In this document: piece by piece, positions 7,547-14,501 of the stretch
Layout of the letters: every line of letters begins with the position of its first letter
Position numbering within the stretch: the stretch's first letter is position 1
Assembly: GCA_038043025.1 (NCBI GenBank)
Contig: JBBTCW010000040.1
Coordinates: 1-14,501 of the forward strand
Direction: 5' to 3'
Source: O2-02-FULL-42-9 sp038043025
GTDB taxonomy: Bacteria > Pseudomonadota > Gammaproteobacteria > UBA12402
DNA: 14,501 nt
Notes under the pieces: model-generated
Databases searched by the model: none
Told to the model about the DNA's origin: nothing
Seen by the model: the letters and a program-made list of their open reading frames with translations, nothing else
Translations under genes and position numbers: made by a program

Positions 7547-7566
7547 TTCAGTTCAGTTCAGTTCAG
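7547..7566 (+). repeat. TTCAG pentanucleotide repeat, four copies
   Basis: Four perfect TTCAG units begin one base after the hydG stop codon (7543-7545) and run into AGAGGTATAAGC, which resembles the TCAGAGGTAAGC end of the element next to it. It is probably slippage-prone debris of that element. Confidence 0.8.
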
Positions 7567-7580
7567 AGGTATAAGCATGT

Positions 7581-7684
7581 CTCACCTCAGAGGACGCAAA
7601 ACGTTCATCTGATTCGAAATAATTCACCATTACTTCTGGCAAATGCCATTCTAACAATGAATACCTGCTTACCTCTGAGCTGAG
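7581..7684 (-). repeat. MITE-like element, 104 bp, copy B
   Basis: Read on the minus strand it starts CTCAGCTCAGAGG (7684-7672) and ends CCTCTGAGGTGAG (7593-7581), inverted repeats with one mismatch. It aligns end to end with the copy at 14294-14396: GTAAGC(A/G)GGTATTCATTG follows the left end in both, and AATCAGATG.ACG.TTTGCGTCC precedes the right end in both. The middle is diverged. It has no transposase and sits between the convergent hydG and nadA genes, where it may form a hairpin in transcripts from either side. Confidence 0.85.
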
Positions 7685-7696
7685 GATAGTATAAAG

Positions 7697-7724
7697 AATA
7701 CCTGCTTATCTCTGAGCTGAGGAT
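7697..7724 (-). repeat. Partial MITE-like end fused to the 3' end of nadA
   Basis: On the minus strand ATCCTCAGCTCAGAGATAAGC then AGGTATTC repeats the left end of copy B (7687-7656), with A for G at one site. The two lie in direct tandem. The repeat supplies the last 18 bases of nadA, including its stop. Confidence 0.85.
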
Positions 7725-9064
7725 GGAGGGACAGCTTCCGTAATCTCAATCATTTTTTCGAGTGCACGGCGTGCGTATTTCACAATCCATTGTTGTCCAT
7801 TTTGATCTAAGCGTTCGCGTCCGCCGGTGACTTCATCGACAACATCGCCGGGTTTGACTTCATTAAAATCTAATGTTCTGCCTTGTCGCAATAAATCAAG
7901 CACGCCGACTAAATGCGGGGGATCGTTGCGTGACATCGTTGCGCAGCCGCAACCCATCCCTTTAAAATCAGAAATTTTTGCATCGCCTAAGTTAACGACT
8001 TCAATGCCGAGTGGTTGGCAGATGAGTTTTAGATTTTGCACCATGTGATTTTCGGTGCCGACAGCATATTTTTTTGTTTTAAATTTATCATGAAACACGT
8101 GATTCCATAGATAGGCCGTAGAGCCAGTACCATCGCATTTTTCAACGACAGAATAAGTCGCTTCGGGATGAACTAATACCGTGTAGCCGCGTTCATGCCA
8201 ATAATCGACCATCGCAGGTTTGAAATAATCATGGACGCTGCAAAAACTAGAAAATAAAATCAACTGCGCCTGATCAAATTGTTTCAGTGTTTGTGTCTTT
8301 TGATTTTGTAAACTATAGTTTGCGCCTTCCATGCCAGAGGGCCAATAGGCTATGTTTTTTATACCCAGCCAGTGTGCGGCGTTTTCGCCCATATTTTTAT
8401 CGGGAATAAATAATATTTTTTTGTTTTGCTTGAGTGCCCATTCAAATATTTTTTTGACGTTAGAACTGGTGCAGGCTGCGCCACCTCGTTTGCCGGTGAG
8501 CGCTTTGATGCGGCCAGACGTGTTCACATAACAGATGGGCAAAATATCATAGCGTTCGCTTAATTCAGATAATGCAGGTTCTACCATAAAATCTTTGGCA
8601 AACATCTCCATGGTGCAGCCGGATTTTGGATTGGTGATATAAACATGTTGGTCGTCGTGGGCTAAAATCGAAATGGATTCTGCCATAAAATGCACGGCGG
8701 ATTCGACAATAATTTTTTTCTGGGGATTTTTTGCTGCCATGAGCGCAAGCTGGTATGAATCACCTATATGTCCGCCAAAATATTCGACGAGTTTGACGAT
8801 GTCGCCTCCCATGTAATAGTGTGCTAGGAGTAAAAGTGAATCGCCAAAATGTTTTTGCGCGGGCGCAATATATTTTGTCATCCAAGGAATAATCGTTTCA
8901 GCCTTGCGATCAGGGAGTGCTAAATATTCTTCGGCATAGGGGATGAGTTCTTGTTGATACCAATCGAGTGGATAATCTTGTTGGCAGATTTCCATGTCAG
9001 GCTGCAGCTGGAATTGTGTTTGCTGCGGCGTTGTTTTGATGGTTTGAAAATTTTTGTTTTTCAT
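7706..9064 (-). CDS. nadA: Quinolinate synthase A
   Basis: NadA condenses iminoaspartate with dihydroxyacetone phosphate to quinolinate on a 4Fe-4S cluster. The protein has 452 residues, about 100 longer than E. coli NadA, with extra length at both ends. LLLAHYYMGGDIVKL (77-91) and GGHIGDSYQ (97-105) correspond to the substrate-binding N-terminal motifs. The likely cluster ligands are C150 (SGCTM), C275 (SSFCSVHDYF) and C372 or C374 (GMGCGCATM). HPE (299-301) and GST (314-316) are also present. The start ATG overlaps the nadB stop as ATGA, with GGAGG four bases upstream inside nadB, indicating translational coupling. The final five residues, SSAQR, and the TAA come from an inserted repeat end, so the original C-terminus has been altered. 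No essential motif is affected. Confidence 0.96.
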   Translation of the reverse strand: MKNKNFQTIKTTPQQTQFQLQPDMEICQQDYPLDWYQQELIPYAEEYLALPDRKAETIIPWMTKYIAPAQKHFGDSLLLLAHYYMGGDIVKLVEYFGGHIGDSYQLALMAAKNPQKKIIVESAVHFMAESISILAHDDQHVYITNPKSGCTMEMFAKDFMVEPALSELSERYDILPICYVNTSGRIKALTGKRGGAACTSSNVKKIFEWALKQNKKILFIPDKNMGENAAHWLGIKNIAYWPSGMEGANYSLQNQKTQTLKQFDQAQLILFSSFCSVHDYFKPAMVDYWHERGYTVLVHPEATYSVVEKCDGTGSTAYLWNHVFHDKFKTKKYAVGTENHMVQNLKLICQPLGIEVVNLGDAKISDFKGMGCGCATMSRNDPPHLVGVLDLLRQGRTLDFNEVKPGDVVDEVTGGRERLDQNGQQWIVKYARRALEKMIEITEAVPPSSAQR

Positions 9065-10629
9065 GAGGCCTCCGTATCTTCGCGATAGTGACCACCGCAG
9101 CTTTTACGGCGCTTGAGCGCTGCTTGAGCGATGAGTTCTGCGATGAGCACGATATTGCGTAATTCAATAATGTCGCGGGTAACGATATGTTCCCAATAAT
9201 ATTTTTCGATAATGTTACGTCGCATGCGCACGAGGGCGAGCAAATCTTTTAATCCTGCGCGCGTTCGAACGATGCCAGCATAGGAGGTCATTTCGGCGCG
9301 TAACCCGACCCATTGCGCGGAAATTTGCGTGGCGCGGCGTAAATTGATCACGCTTTTTGAGTTCCAATCTTTAATCGGTTGTTTGAGTTTGATCGGTTGT
9401 TGAATCCATCGCAGGCTATCGGCTGCCGCATGTGTTGACATGACCATGCCTTCCAACAATGAATTGCTGGCCAGACGATTGGCGCCATGCAATCCGGTGC
9501 AAGCAGTTTCACCAATGGCATAGAGTCGTGCAATGTTGGTTTGACCGTTAATGTTAGCGACAATGCCCCCGCAACAATAATGTGCGGCTGGCACAACGGG
9601 AATCATGTCGCGATGCATATGAATACCCAGTTCGGCAAGCGTGTTAAAAATCATGGGGAATCGTTGTTTTAAAAACTGTTGCGATTTATGTCGAACATCT
9701 AAGTAAACAAAATCTTGTGTGCTTTGTTCAATTTCGTTAAAAATAGCGCGTGCAACAATATCACGTGTCGCGAGTTCCATTTGTTTTGGCGCGTAACGTT
9801 GCATGAATCGTTCGCCAGTTTCAGCGTTTCGCAAATAAGCACCTTCACCGCGTAATGCTTCGGTGATTAAAAAATTATGTTTTTCGGGGTGATGGAGTAG
9901 CGTCGGGTGAAATTGATAAAATTCTAAATTTGTTAGGTGTGCACCGGCACGATAAGCCATCGCGATGCCATCGCCGGTAGCCACGTCGGGATTAGACGTA
10001 TATCGATAAACTTTTCCTGCGCCGCCAGAAGCTAATATAATGGCGTTTGCGATGAAGGTATGAATTTTTTTACGTGGCTCGTCGAGCACATACACGCCCA
10101 TGACTTCTTTTTTATTTTTGTGCCGTTGGGTGATTAAATTAATGGCGGTATGATAGTCAAAAATTTTAATTTTTTTATGTTGTTTGACTTGTTGAACGAG
10201 TGCTTGCATGATGGCGGCGCCCGTGTAATCGCCCACATGATGTACGCGTCGATGCGAATGACCCCCTTCTTGCCCTAGCGGTGTTTGTTGAAAAGGTACG
10301 CCATATTTTAATAATTGAGCAACGGCTTGTTCACCCTCTTGTATGATTTGTTTGGCAATGTGGGTTTTGCATAAACCATCGCCGGCCATTAAGGTGTCTT
10401 TTAGATGGTGTTCAATTGAATCATTTAAATGGGTGACCGCTGCAATGCCGCCCTGTGCGTAATAGGTGTTGGATTCCGTTAAATCTTTTTTGGTGATCAG
10501 TGCGATTTTGCATTGTGGTGTTTGTTGTAGCAGGGATAAACAATAATTTAATCCCGCAATGCCGCTACCAATCACGACGACATCAAAGCGATATTGTTTT
10601 CCTGTTTGGGAATACGATTTTTTAGACAT
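9061..10629 (-). CDS. nadB: L-aspartate oxidase
   Basis: NadB is the FAD enzyme that oxidises L-aspartate to iminoaspartate, which NadA uses. From the ATG at 10629 it has 522 residues, close to the usual 530-540. In that numbering the FAD dinucleotide-binding motif GSGIAG is at about 21-26. RRVHHVGDYTG (about 127-137), EFYQFHPTLL (about 236-245), TEALRGEGAYLRN (about 256-268), ATRDIVARAI and LHGANRLASNSLLEG are typical of the succinate dehydrogenase/aspartate oxidase flavoproteins. The ATG lies 7 bases after the nadC stop and has no clear Shine-Dalgarno. An upstream TTG at 10644 would overlap nadC and add five residues. Either way translation is probably coupled to nadC. The stop overlaps the nadA start. 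Confidence 0.96.
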   Translation of the reverse strand: MSKKSYSQTGKQYRFDVVVIGSGIAGLNYCLSLLQQTPQCKIALITKKDLTESNTYYAQGGIAAVTHLNDSIEHHLKDTLMAGDGLCKTHIAKQIIQEGEQAVAQLLKYGVPFQQTPLGQEGGHSHRRVHHVGDYTGAAIMQALVQQVKQHKKIKIFDYHTAINLITQRHKNKKEVMGVYVLDEPRKKIHTFIANAIILASGGAGKVYRYTSNPDVATGDGIAMAYRAGAHLTNLEFYQFHPTLLHHPEKHNFLITEALRGEGAYLRNAETGERFMQRYAPKQMELATRDIVARAIFNEIEQSTQDFVYLDVRHKSQQFLKQRFPMIFNTLAELGIHMHRDMIPVVPAAHYCCGGIVANINGQTNIARLYAIGETACTGLHGANRLASNSLLEGMVMSTHAAADSLRWIQQPIKLKQPIKDWNSKSVINLRRATQISAQWVGLRAEMTSYAGIVRTRAGLKDLLALVRMRRNIIEKYYWEHIVTRDIIELRNIVLIAELIAQAALKRRKSCGGHYREDTEAS

Positions 10630-10636
10630 ATTTGTA

Positions 10637-11494
10637 CTATTCAACTATCATCGATAGATCAACCTGTCCGGCGGCGTACGTGATGCAGCCAACCGATGCA
10701 TAGTCTACACCGGTTTGTGCAACATCGGCAATATTATTCAGGGTGATATTGCCTGAACTCTCTGTTTCTAGCATTTTTGGCGTGTTTTTAACATATTGCG
10801 TGAGTTGTTCAGGACGCATGTTGTCAAACAATAATCGCGTAATTTTTTGTGGATATTGAATGGCAATATCAAATTCTTGTTGATTGCGAATTTCAACAAT
10901 GACCGGCAATGGGTATTTATTGGGGATTTTTTGCAATGCATTTTCTAAACCACCCAGAAAATCAATGTGCGTGTCTTTAATCAAGATGGCATCATAGAGT
11001 CCCATGCGATGATTGATGCCTCCACCACAATGCACGGCATATTTTTCTAAATGGCGAAATCCGGGCGTTGTTTTGCGCGTGTCTAATAGTTTTAGATGCG
11101 TGTGCGAAACTTTATCGACAAATTGGCGTGTGAGTGTAGCAATCGCCGAAAGATGACGTAAGAAATTTAAGAGCGTTCGTTCTAACATTAAAATCGTGTT
11201 CGCATTGCCGTGGATGGTGAGCAAGGTTTCTTGTGGTGATAAGCATTGCCCGTCTTGATAATTTGTTTTTAACTCGGTTGTTCTATCTATTTTTTTTAAT
11301 AAGGCATCGACAATGGAAATGCCGCAGATGACGAGTGGTTTTTTTTCTTTTGAAATGATTTTGGCGTGACAGGTTTTTGTTGAATGAGCGAATAATGTGG
11401 TCGTGGTAATATCACAAAAGGGCGTGCCAAGATCTTCTGTTAAAGCAAGATCCAGCAAGGTTTGGTCGATGTGGTTGAGTTCGAAGATTTTCAT
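10637..11494 (-). CDS. nadC: Nicotinate-nucleotide pyrophosphorylase (quinolinate phosphoribosyltransferase)
   Basis: NadC converts quinolinate and phosphoribosyl pyrophosphate to nicotinate mononucleotide, the step where the aspartate branch joins NAD synthesis. It has 285 residues, the normal length. ERTLLNFLRHLS (105-116), LDTRKTTPGFRHLEKYAV (137-154), GGGINHRMGLYDAILIKDTH (157-176), E201, D224 (LLFDNM), SSGNIT (246-251) and SVGCIT (267-272) are the family's binding and catalytic segments. It is the first gene of nadC-nadB-nadA. The ATG at 11494 has GAGGT about ten bases upstream, a rather long spacing. A consensus -10 on the minus strand lies about 45 bases upstream. Confidence 0.97.
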   Translation of the reverse strand: MKIFELNHIDQTLLDLALTEDLGTPFCDITTTTLFAHSTKTCHAKIISKEKKPLVICGISIVDALLKKIDRTTELKTNYQDGQCLSPQETLLTIHGNANTILMLERTLLNFLRHLSAIATLTRQFVDKVSHTHLKLLDTRKTTPGFRHLEKYAVHCGGGINHRMGLYDAILIKDTHIDFLGGLENALQKIPNKYPLPVIVEIRNQQEFDIAIQYPQKITRLLFDNMRPEQLTQYVKNTPKMLETESSGNITLNNIADVAQTGVDYASVGCITYAAGQVDLSMIVE

Positions 11495-11537
11495 ATATTA
11501 GTTTACCTCGTGGATTAGGGTATTGCTGCACAGGGGT

Positions 11538-11566
11538 ATTATAACTAATCTTTTATGTGACGGACA
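11538..11566 (-). promoter_or_regulatory. Probable promoter of the nadCBA operon
   Basis: On the minus strand a perfect TATAAT (11543-11538) is preceded after 17 bases by a weak TGTCCG (11566-11561). Transcription would begin about 35-40 bases before the nadC ATG. No clear regulator site overlaps it. Confidence 0.5.
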
Positions 11567-11605
11567 CGGATAGCTGACTTTATTTTTAGTCATTTTCCCC
11601 GGTTT

Positions 11606-11634
11606 TTGACTCCCTCCCTGGTAACCAGGTAACT
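11606..11634 (+). promoter_or_regulatory. Palindrome CCTGGT-A-ACCAGG in the divergent region
   Basis: CCTGGT (11617-11622) and ACCAGG (11624-11629) are perfect arms around one base. It sits after TTGACT (11606-11611, five of six -35 matches) and ahead of GTAACT, a poor -10. It could be an operator for gyrA or nadC, or a small structural element. I do not recognise it as the site of a known regulator. Confidence 0.3.
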
Positions 11635-11684
11635 CTTTGATTTTTATTATATTTTTAGTTAACATTTATCCATAAAATCAGTGA

Positions 11685-11709
11685 GTTTATCCTGTAAACG
11701 TGATATGAT
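11685..11709 (+). promoter_or_regulatory. Possible gyrA promoter with an inverted repeat
   Basis: TATGAT (11704-11709) is a fair -10, five of six, about 50 bases before the gyrA ATG. The -35 region is poor. GTTTA (11685-11689) and TAAAC (11695-11699) form a perfect inverted repeat just upstream, where a bound protein could affect transcription. The gyrA ribosome binding site is AGGG at 11746-11749, eight bases before the ATG. Confidence 0.35.
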
Positions 11710-11757
11710 TTTTTTATAGGGTAGAATGAAAAATACTGTATTTTTAGGGTTAAAATT

Positions 11758-14277
11758 ATGACAGAATTTGCCAAAGAAATTGTCCCGATTAGCATCGAAG
11801 AAGAGCTGAAATCATCCTATCTTGATTATGCGATGAGCGTTATTGTGAGTCGCGCGCTACCCGATGTGCGTGATGGATTGAAGCCGGTGCATCGCCGTGT
11901 TTTATTTGCGATGCATGAATTGCATAATGACTGGAATAAAGCGTATAAAAAATCTGCTCGTATCGTCGGTGATGTCATTGGTAAATATCATCCACATGGT
12001 GATACGGCTGTTTATGATACGATCGTTCGCATGGCGCAGCCTTTTTCGATGCGTTATGTCTTAGTGGATGGTCAAGGTAACTTTGGTTCGATCGATGGCG
12101 ATTCGCCGGCCGCGATGCGTTATACCGAAATACGCATGTCAAAATTGGCGCATGATTTATTGGCAGATCTTGAAAAAGAAACCGTCGACTTTGTGCCGAA
12201 CTATGATGAAACTGAAATGGCGCCCGATGTCTTGCCGACGCGATCACCGAATTTATTAATTAATGGATCATCCGGTATTGCGGTTGGCATGGCGACGAAT
12301 ATTCCGCCGCATAATTTAGGCGAAGTGGTTAATGCTTGCGTTGCCTTGTTAGATGATCCGAGTTTGACAATCGATAGTTTGATGCAATATATCCCAGGAC
12401 CTGATTTTCCTACGGCGGGGATGATTAATGGACGTGCAGGCATTGTGCAAGCGTATCGTACGGGCCGCGGCAAAATTTATGTGCGTGCAAGAACGCATAC
12501 CGAAGAGTTAAAAAACAAAGAAGCATTAATTGTAACGGAACTGCCTTATCAGGTGAATAAAGCACGTTTGCTAGAAGATATTGCCAATTTAGTTAAAGAT
12601 AAAAAAATTGAAGGTATTTCAGGGTTGCGGGATGAGTCGGATAAAGATGGTATGCGCATGGTGATCGAATTACGTCGCGGTGAATCGGCCGATGTGTTGT
12701 TAAATAATTTATATGCGCACACACAAATGCAAACGGTGTTTGGTATTAACATGGTAGCGCTTGATCACAAGCAGCCCAAAGTATTTAATTTAAAACAAAT
12801 GATAGAGGCGTTTTTATATCATCGTCGAGAAGTGGTGACGCGACGCACATTGTTTGACTTAAATAAAGCCAAGGAACGCATGCATATTTTAGAAGGGTTA
12901 AGTGTCGCATTAAATAATGTGGATGCCGTGATTGCGATGATTAAATCATCAAAAAATGCAGTCGAAGCCAAGCAAAAATTAATGGCGCAAGCGTGGAATC
13001 CGGGTAGCATTGAAACATTATTAAATCGCGCCAAAGAAAACGCGGATTATTTGCTGGATATTAATTCTCAATATGGATTGCGGCCTGATGGGTATCATTT
13101 GTCTCCTGAACAAACGCAAGCGATTTTAGATTTAAAATTACATCGATTAACGGCACTCGAACAAGAAAGTATTTTTAATGAATATCGCGATATTTTAAAA
13201 ATGATTGATGAATTAATTGAAATTTTAACCAATGACGTTCGATTAAAAGAAATTATCCGTGAAGAATTGTTGGAAATTAAAAAACAATACGAAGATAACC
13301 GGCGCACCGAAATCTTAGATGCCCAAGCGGATTTAACAACAGAAGATTTAATTGTCGAAGAAGAAGTGGTTGTTACATTGTCGCACGAAGGATATGTAAA
13401 AACACAACCGGTGGATGTATATCGTGCACAACGCCGTGGGGGTCGTGGGAAAGTGGCGACGGATGTTAAAGCAGAAGATTTTGTGGAACGTTTATTGATT
13501 GCGAATACGCACGACACCATTTTATGTTTTTCCGACCGTGGAAAATTGTATTGGCTGAAGGTTTATCAGTTGCCGCAAGCGGGACGTAGTGCGCGCGGTA
13601 AACCGATCATTAACTTGTTGCCTTTAGCGCCCGAAGAAAGAATTAGTGCCATGTTGCCGGTCAAAGAATTTGATCATAACCATTTTGTGTTTATGGCAAC
13701 GGCACAAGGCAAAGTTAAAAAAGTTGCGTTAGAACAATTCTCGCGTCCACGCGCAAACGGGATTATTGCCTTAGAATTGGGTGATGGTGATCGCTTGGTG
13801 AGTGTGGATATGACGGATGGCAAAAAAGATGTGATGTTGTTTACGAATGCAGGTAAATCCATTCGGTTTAGCGAGTCAGAAGTGCGTCCCATGGGGCGAA
13901 CAGCCGCAGGTGTGCGCGGCATTAAATTAAAAACGGGTCAGTCTGTGGTGGCGGGATTGGTGGTTAAGGGCGATAATGCCATTTTAAGCGCAACCGAAAA
14001 CGGTTATGGAAAGCGTACCGCTATTGACGAATATCGCGCGATTGGTCGCGGTGGTCAAGGTGTGATTTCAATACAAGTGAATGAGCGTAACGGAAATGTC
14101 ATCGGAGCACTTGACGTTACTGAAGAAGATGAAATGATGTTGATTACGAATCGCGGTATTTTAGTGCGCACGCCGGTGAGTGGCGTTTCCGTGATTGGTC
14201 GTAACACGCAAGGCGTTCGGTTGATTAATTTAAACGAGGGCGAACAGTTGGTGGGTGTTGCGCGCATAGAAGAATAA
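11758..14277 (+). CDS. gyrA: DNA gyrase subunit A
   Basis: GyrA is the DNA breakage-reunion subunit of gyrase, which with GyrB introduces negative supercoils. It has 839 residues. The catalytic tyrosine is Y122 in AAMRYTE, the same number as in E. coli. The quinolone-resistance region reads HPHGDTAVYD (78-87), with T83 and D87. Threonine at 83 is the natural residue in several gammaproteobacteria such as Pseudomonas and is not by itself a resistance change. The GyrA box QRRGGRGK at 558-565 marks it as GyrA rather than ParC, followed by the six-bladed C-terminal domain. The protein ends shortly after the last blade at VARIEE and lacks the roughly 35-residue acidic tail of E. coli GyrA. It is transcribed divergently from nadCBA. 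Confidence 0.98.
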   Translation: MTEFAKEIVPISIEEELKSSYLDYAMSVIVSRALPDVRDGLKPVHRRVLFAMHELHNDWNKAYKKSARIVGDVIGKYHPHGDTAVYDTIVRMAQPFSMRYVLVDGQGNFGSIDGDSPAAMRYTEIRMSKLAHDLLADLEKETVDFVPNYDETEMAPDVLPTRSPNLLINGSSGIAVGMATNIPPHNLGEVVNACVALLDDPSLTIDSLMQYIPGPDFPTAGMINGRAGIVQAYRTGRGKIYVRARTHTEELKNKEALIVTELPYQVNKARLLEDIANLVKDKKIEGISGLRDESDKDGMRMVIELRRGESADVLLNNLYAHTQMQTVFGINMVALDHKQPKVFNLKQMIEAFLYHRREVVTRRTLFDLNKAKERMHILEGLSVALNNVDAVIAMIKSSKNAVEAKQKLMAQAWNPGSIETLLNRAKENADYLLDINSQYGLRPDGYHLSPEQTQAILDLKLHRLTALEQESIFNEYRDILKMIDELIEILTNDVRLKEIIREELLEIKKQYEDNRRTEILDAQADLTTEDLIVEEEVVVTLSHEGYVKTQPVDVYRAQRRGGRGKVATDVKAEDFVERLLIANTHDTILCFSDRGKLYWLKVYQLPQAGRSARGKPIINLLPLAPEERISAMLPVKEFDHNHFVFMATAQGKVKKVALEQFSRPRANGIIALELGDGDRLVSVDMTDGKKDVMLFTNAGKSIRFSESEVRPMGRTAAGVRGIKLKTGQSVVAGLVVKGDNAILSATENGYGKRTAIDEYRAIGRGGQGVISIQVNERNGNVIGALDVTEEDEMMLITNRGILVRTPVSGVSVIGRNTQGVRLINLNEGEQLVGVARIEE

Positions 14278-14293
14278 CTTACTTTATACAATC

Positions 14294-14396
14294 CTCAGCT
14301 CAGAGGTAAGCGGGTATTCATTGGTAGAACGAGATGAATGAGGAAGAAAACGGATTTTTTAGAATCAGATGGACGCTTTGCGTCCTCTGAGCTGAG
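14294..14396 (+). repeat. MITE-like element, 103 bp, copy A
   Basis: The ends CTCAGCTCAGAGG (14294-14306) and CCTCTGAGCTGAG (14384-14396) are perfect 13-bp inverted repeats. Inside, GGACGC-TTT-GCGTCC (14371-14385) forms a further small hairpin. It is homologous over its length to copy B at 7581-7684 but lies in the opposite orientation. The left flank TTTATAC.ATC is also shared. It has no transposase and is placed 16 bases after the gyrA stop. Confidence 0.88.
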
Positions 14397-14427
14397 ACCA
14401 GCCTGTTCGCATGAGTTAGAGCAGCAA

Positions 14428-14448
14428 AGCGTCCTCTGAGGTGAGACA
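14428..14448 (+). repeat. Partial MITE-like right end
   Basis: AGCGTCCTCTGAGGTGAGACA continues to TG and matches the right end of copy B, including its G in GAGGTGAG, rather than that of the adjacent copy A. It lacks a left half, so it is a fragment or solo end. Confidence 0.75.
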
Positions 14449-14475
14449 TGAGCTATGATCCAAAGTTGTGTATGA

Positions 14476-14494
14476 CTGGTTTTTGACCAGAGGA
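14476..14494 (+). promoter_or_regulatory. Small hairpin and ribosome binding site of a gene beyond the window
   Basis: CTGGT (14476-14480) and ACCAG (14486-14490) form a short hairpin overlapping AGAGGA (14489-14494), a good Shine-Dalgarno. With AATTAAG after it, a start codon would fall at or just after the window end. In many gammaproteobacteria serC follows gyrA, but nothing of the next gene is visible. Confidence 0.4.
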
Positions 14495-14501
14495 AATTAA
14501 G

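Noticed and set aside
11685..11699. NadR-type operator (TGTTTA-N6-TAAACA)
   Set aside because: Spacing is five rather than six, the outer T and A are absent, and it lies nearer gyrA than nadC.
11758..14277. ParC (topoisomerase IV), or a quinolone-resistant gyrA because of T83
   Set aside because: A full GyrA box and C-terminal domain mark it as GyrA. Threonine at 83 is wild type in several gammaproteobacteria, and D87 is unchanged.

Overview
The window looks like chromosomal DNA of a moderately AT-rich gammaproteobacterium. The best guess is a Legionellales/Coxiellaceae-like, host-associated lineage. This rests on the GyrA sequence type, a nadC-nadB-nadA operon, a very large helical-repeat protein of unknown function, and intergenic DNA crowded with short palindromic repeats. 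The lineage is inference; no ribosomal RNA or other phylogenetic marker except gyrA is present.

Layout. (1) 1-123: a GC-rich double hairpin. (2) 124-3235, minus strand: one large gene for a protein of about 1003 residues carrying about 13 tandem 33-residue helical repeats. It is interrupted by a run of exactly 100 N at 1158-1257. The flanks of that run join seamlessly in repeat phase if the N are removed, so the apparent two overlapping reading frames are an assembly artefact. (3) 3236-3896: poorly coding DNA with two doubtful small ORFs and copies of a GTAGGTTGG-type palindromic repeat. (4) 3897-4658: a HAD-family hydrolase bracketed by copies of that repeat. (5) 4816-6147: an AAA_14/DUF4143 ATPase with a PD-(D/E)xK-like C-terminal domain. 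(6) 6190-7545: a radical SAM protein with every visible hallmark of the [FeFe]-hydrogenase maturase HydG, but with no hydrogenase, HydE or HydF beside it. (7) 7547-7725: a cluster of full and partial copies of a roughly 104-bp, MITE-like element. (8) 7706-11494, minus strand: nadC-nadB-nadA, the complete aspartate-to-NaMN branch of NAD synthesis, tightly packed and apparently driven from a promoter upstream of nadC. (9) 11495-11757: the divergent nadC/gyrA control region. (10) 11758-14277: gyrA. (11) 14278-14501: another copy of the MITE-like element in the opposite orientation, and a ribosome binding site for a gene that starts just beyond the window.

How the genes fit together. NadB oxidises L-aspartate to iminoaspartate, NadA condenses it with dihydroxyacetone phosphate on a 4Fe-4S cluster to give quinolinate, and NadC converts quinolinate to nicotinate mononucleotide. 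GyrA is the housekeeping gyrase subunit. The left half (repeat protein, HAD hydrolase, ATPase, hydG) is accessory in character. The most notable points are the repeat protein with its paired variable positions and gap artefact, the orphan hydG, and a mobile repeat that now supplies the last codons and stop of nadA.
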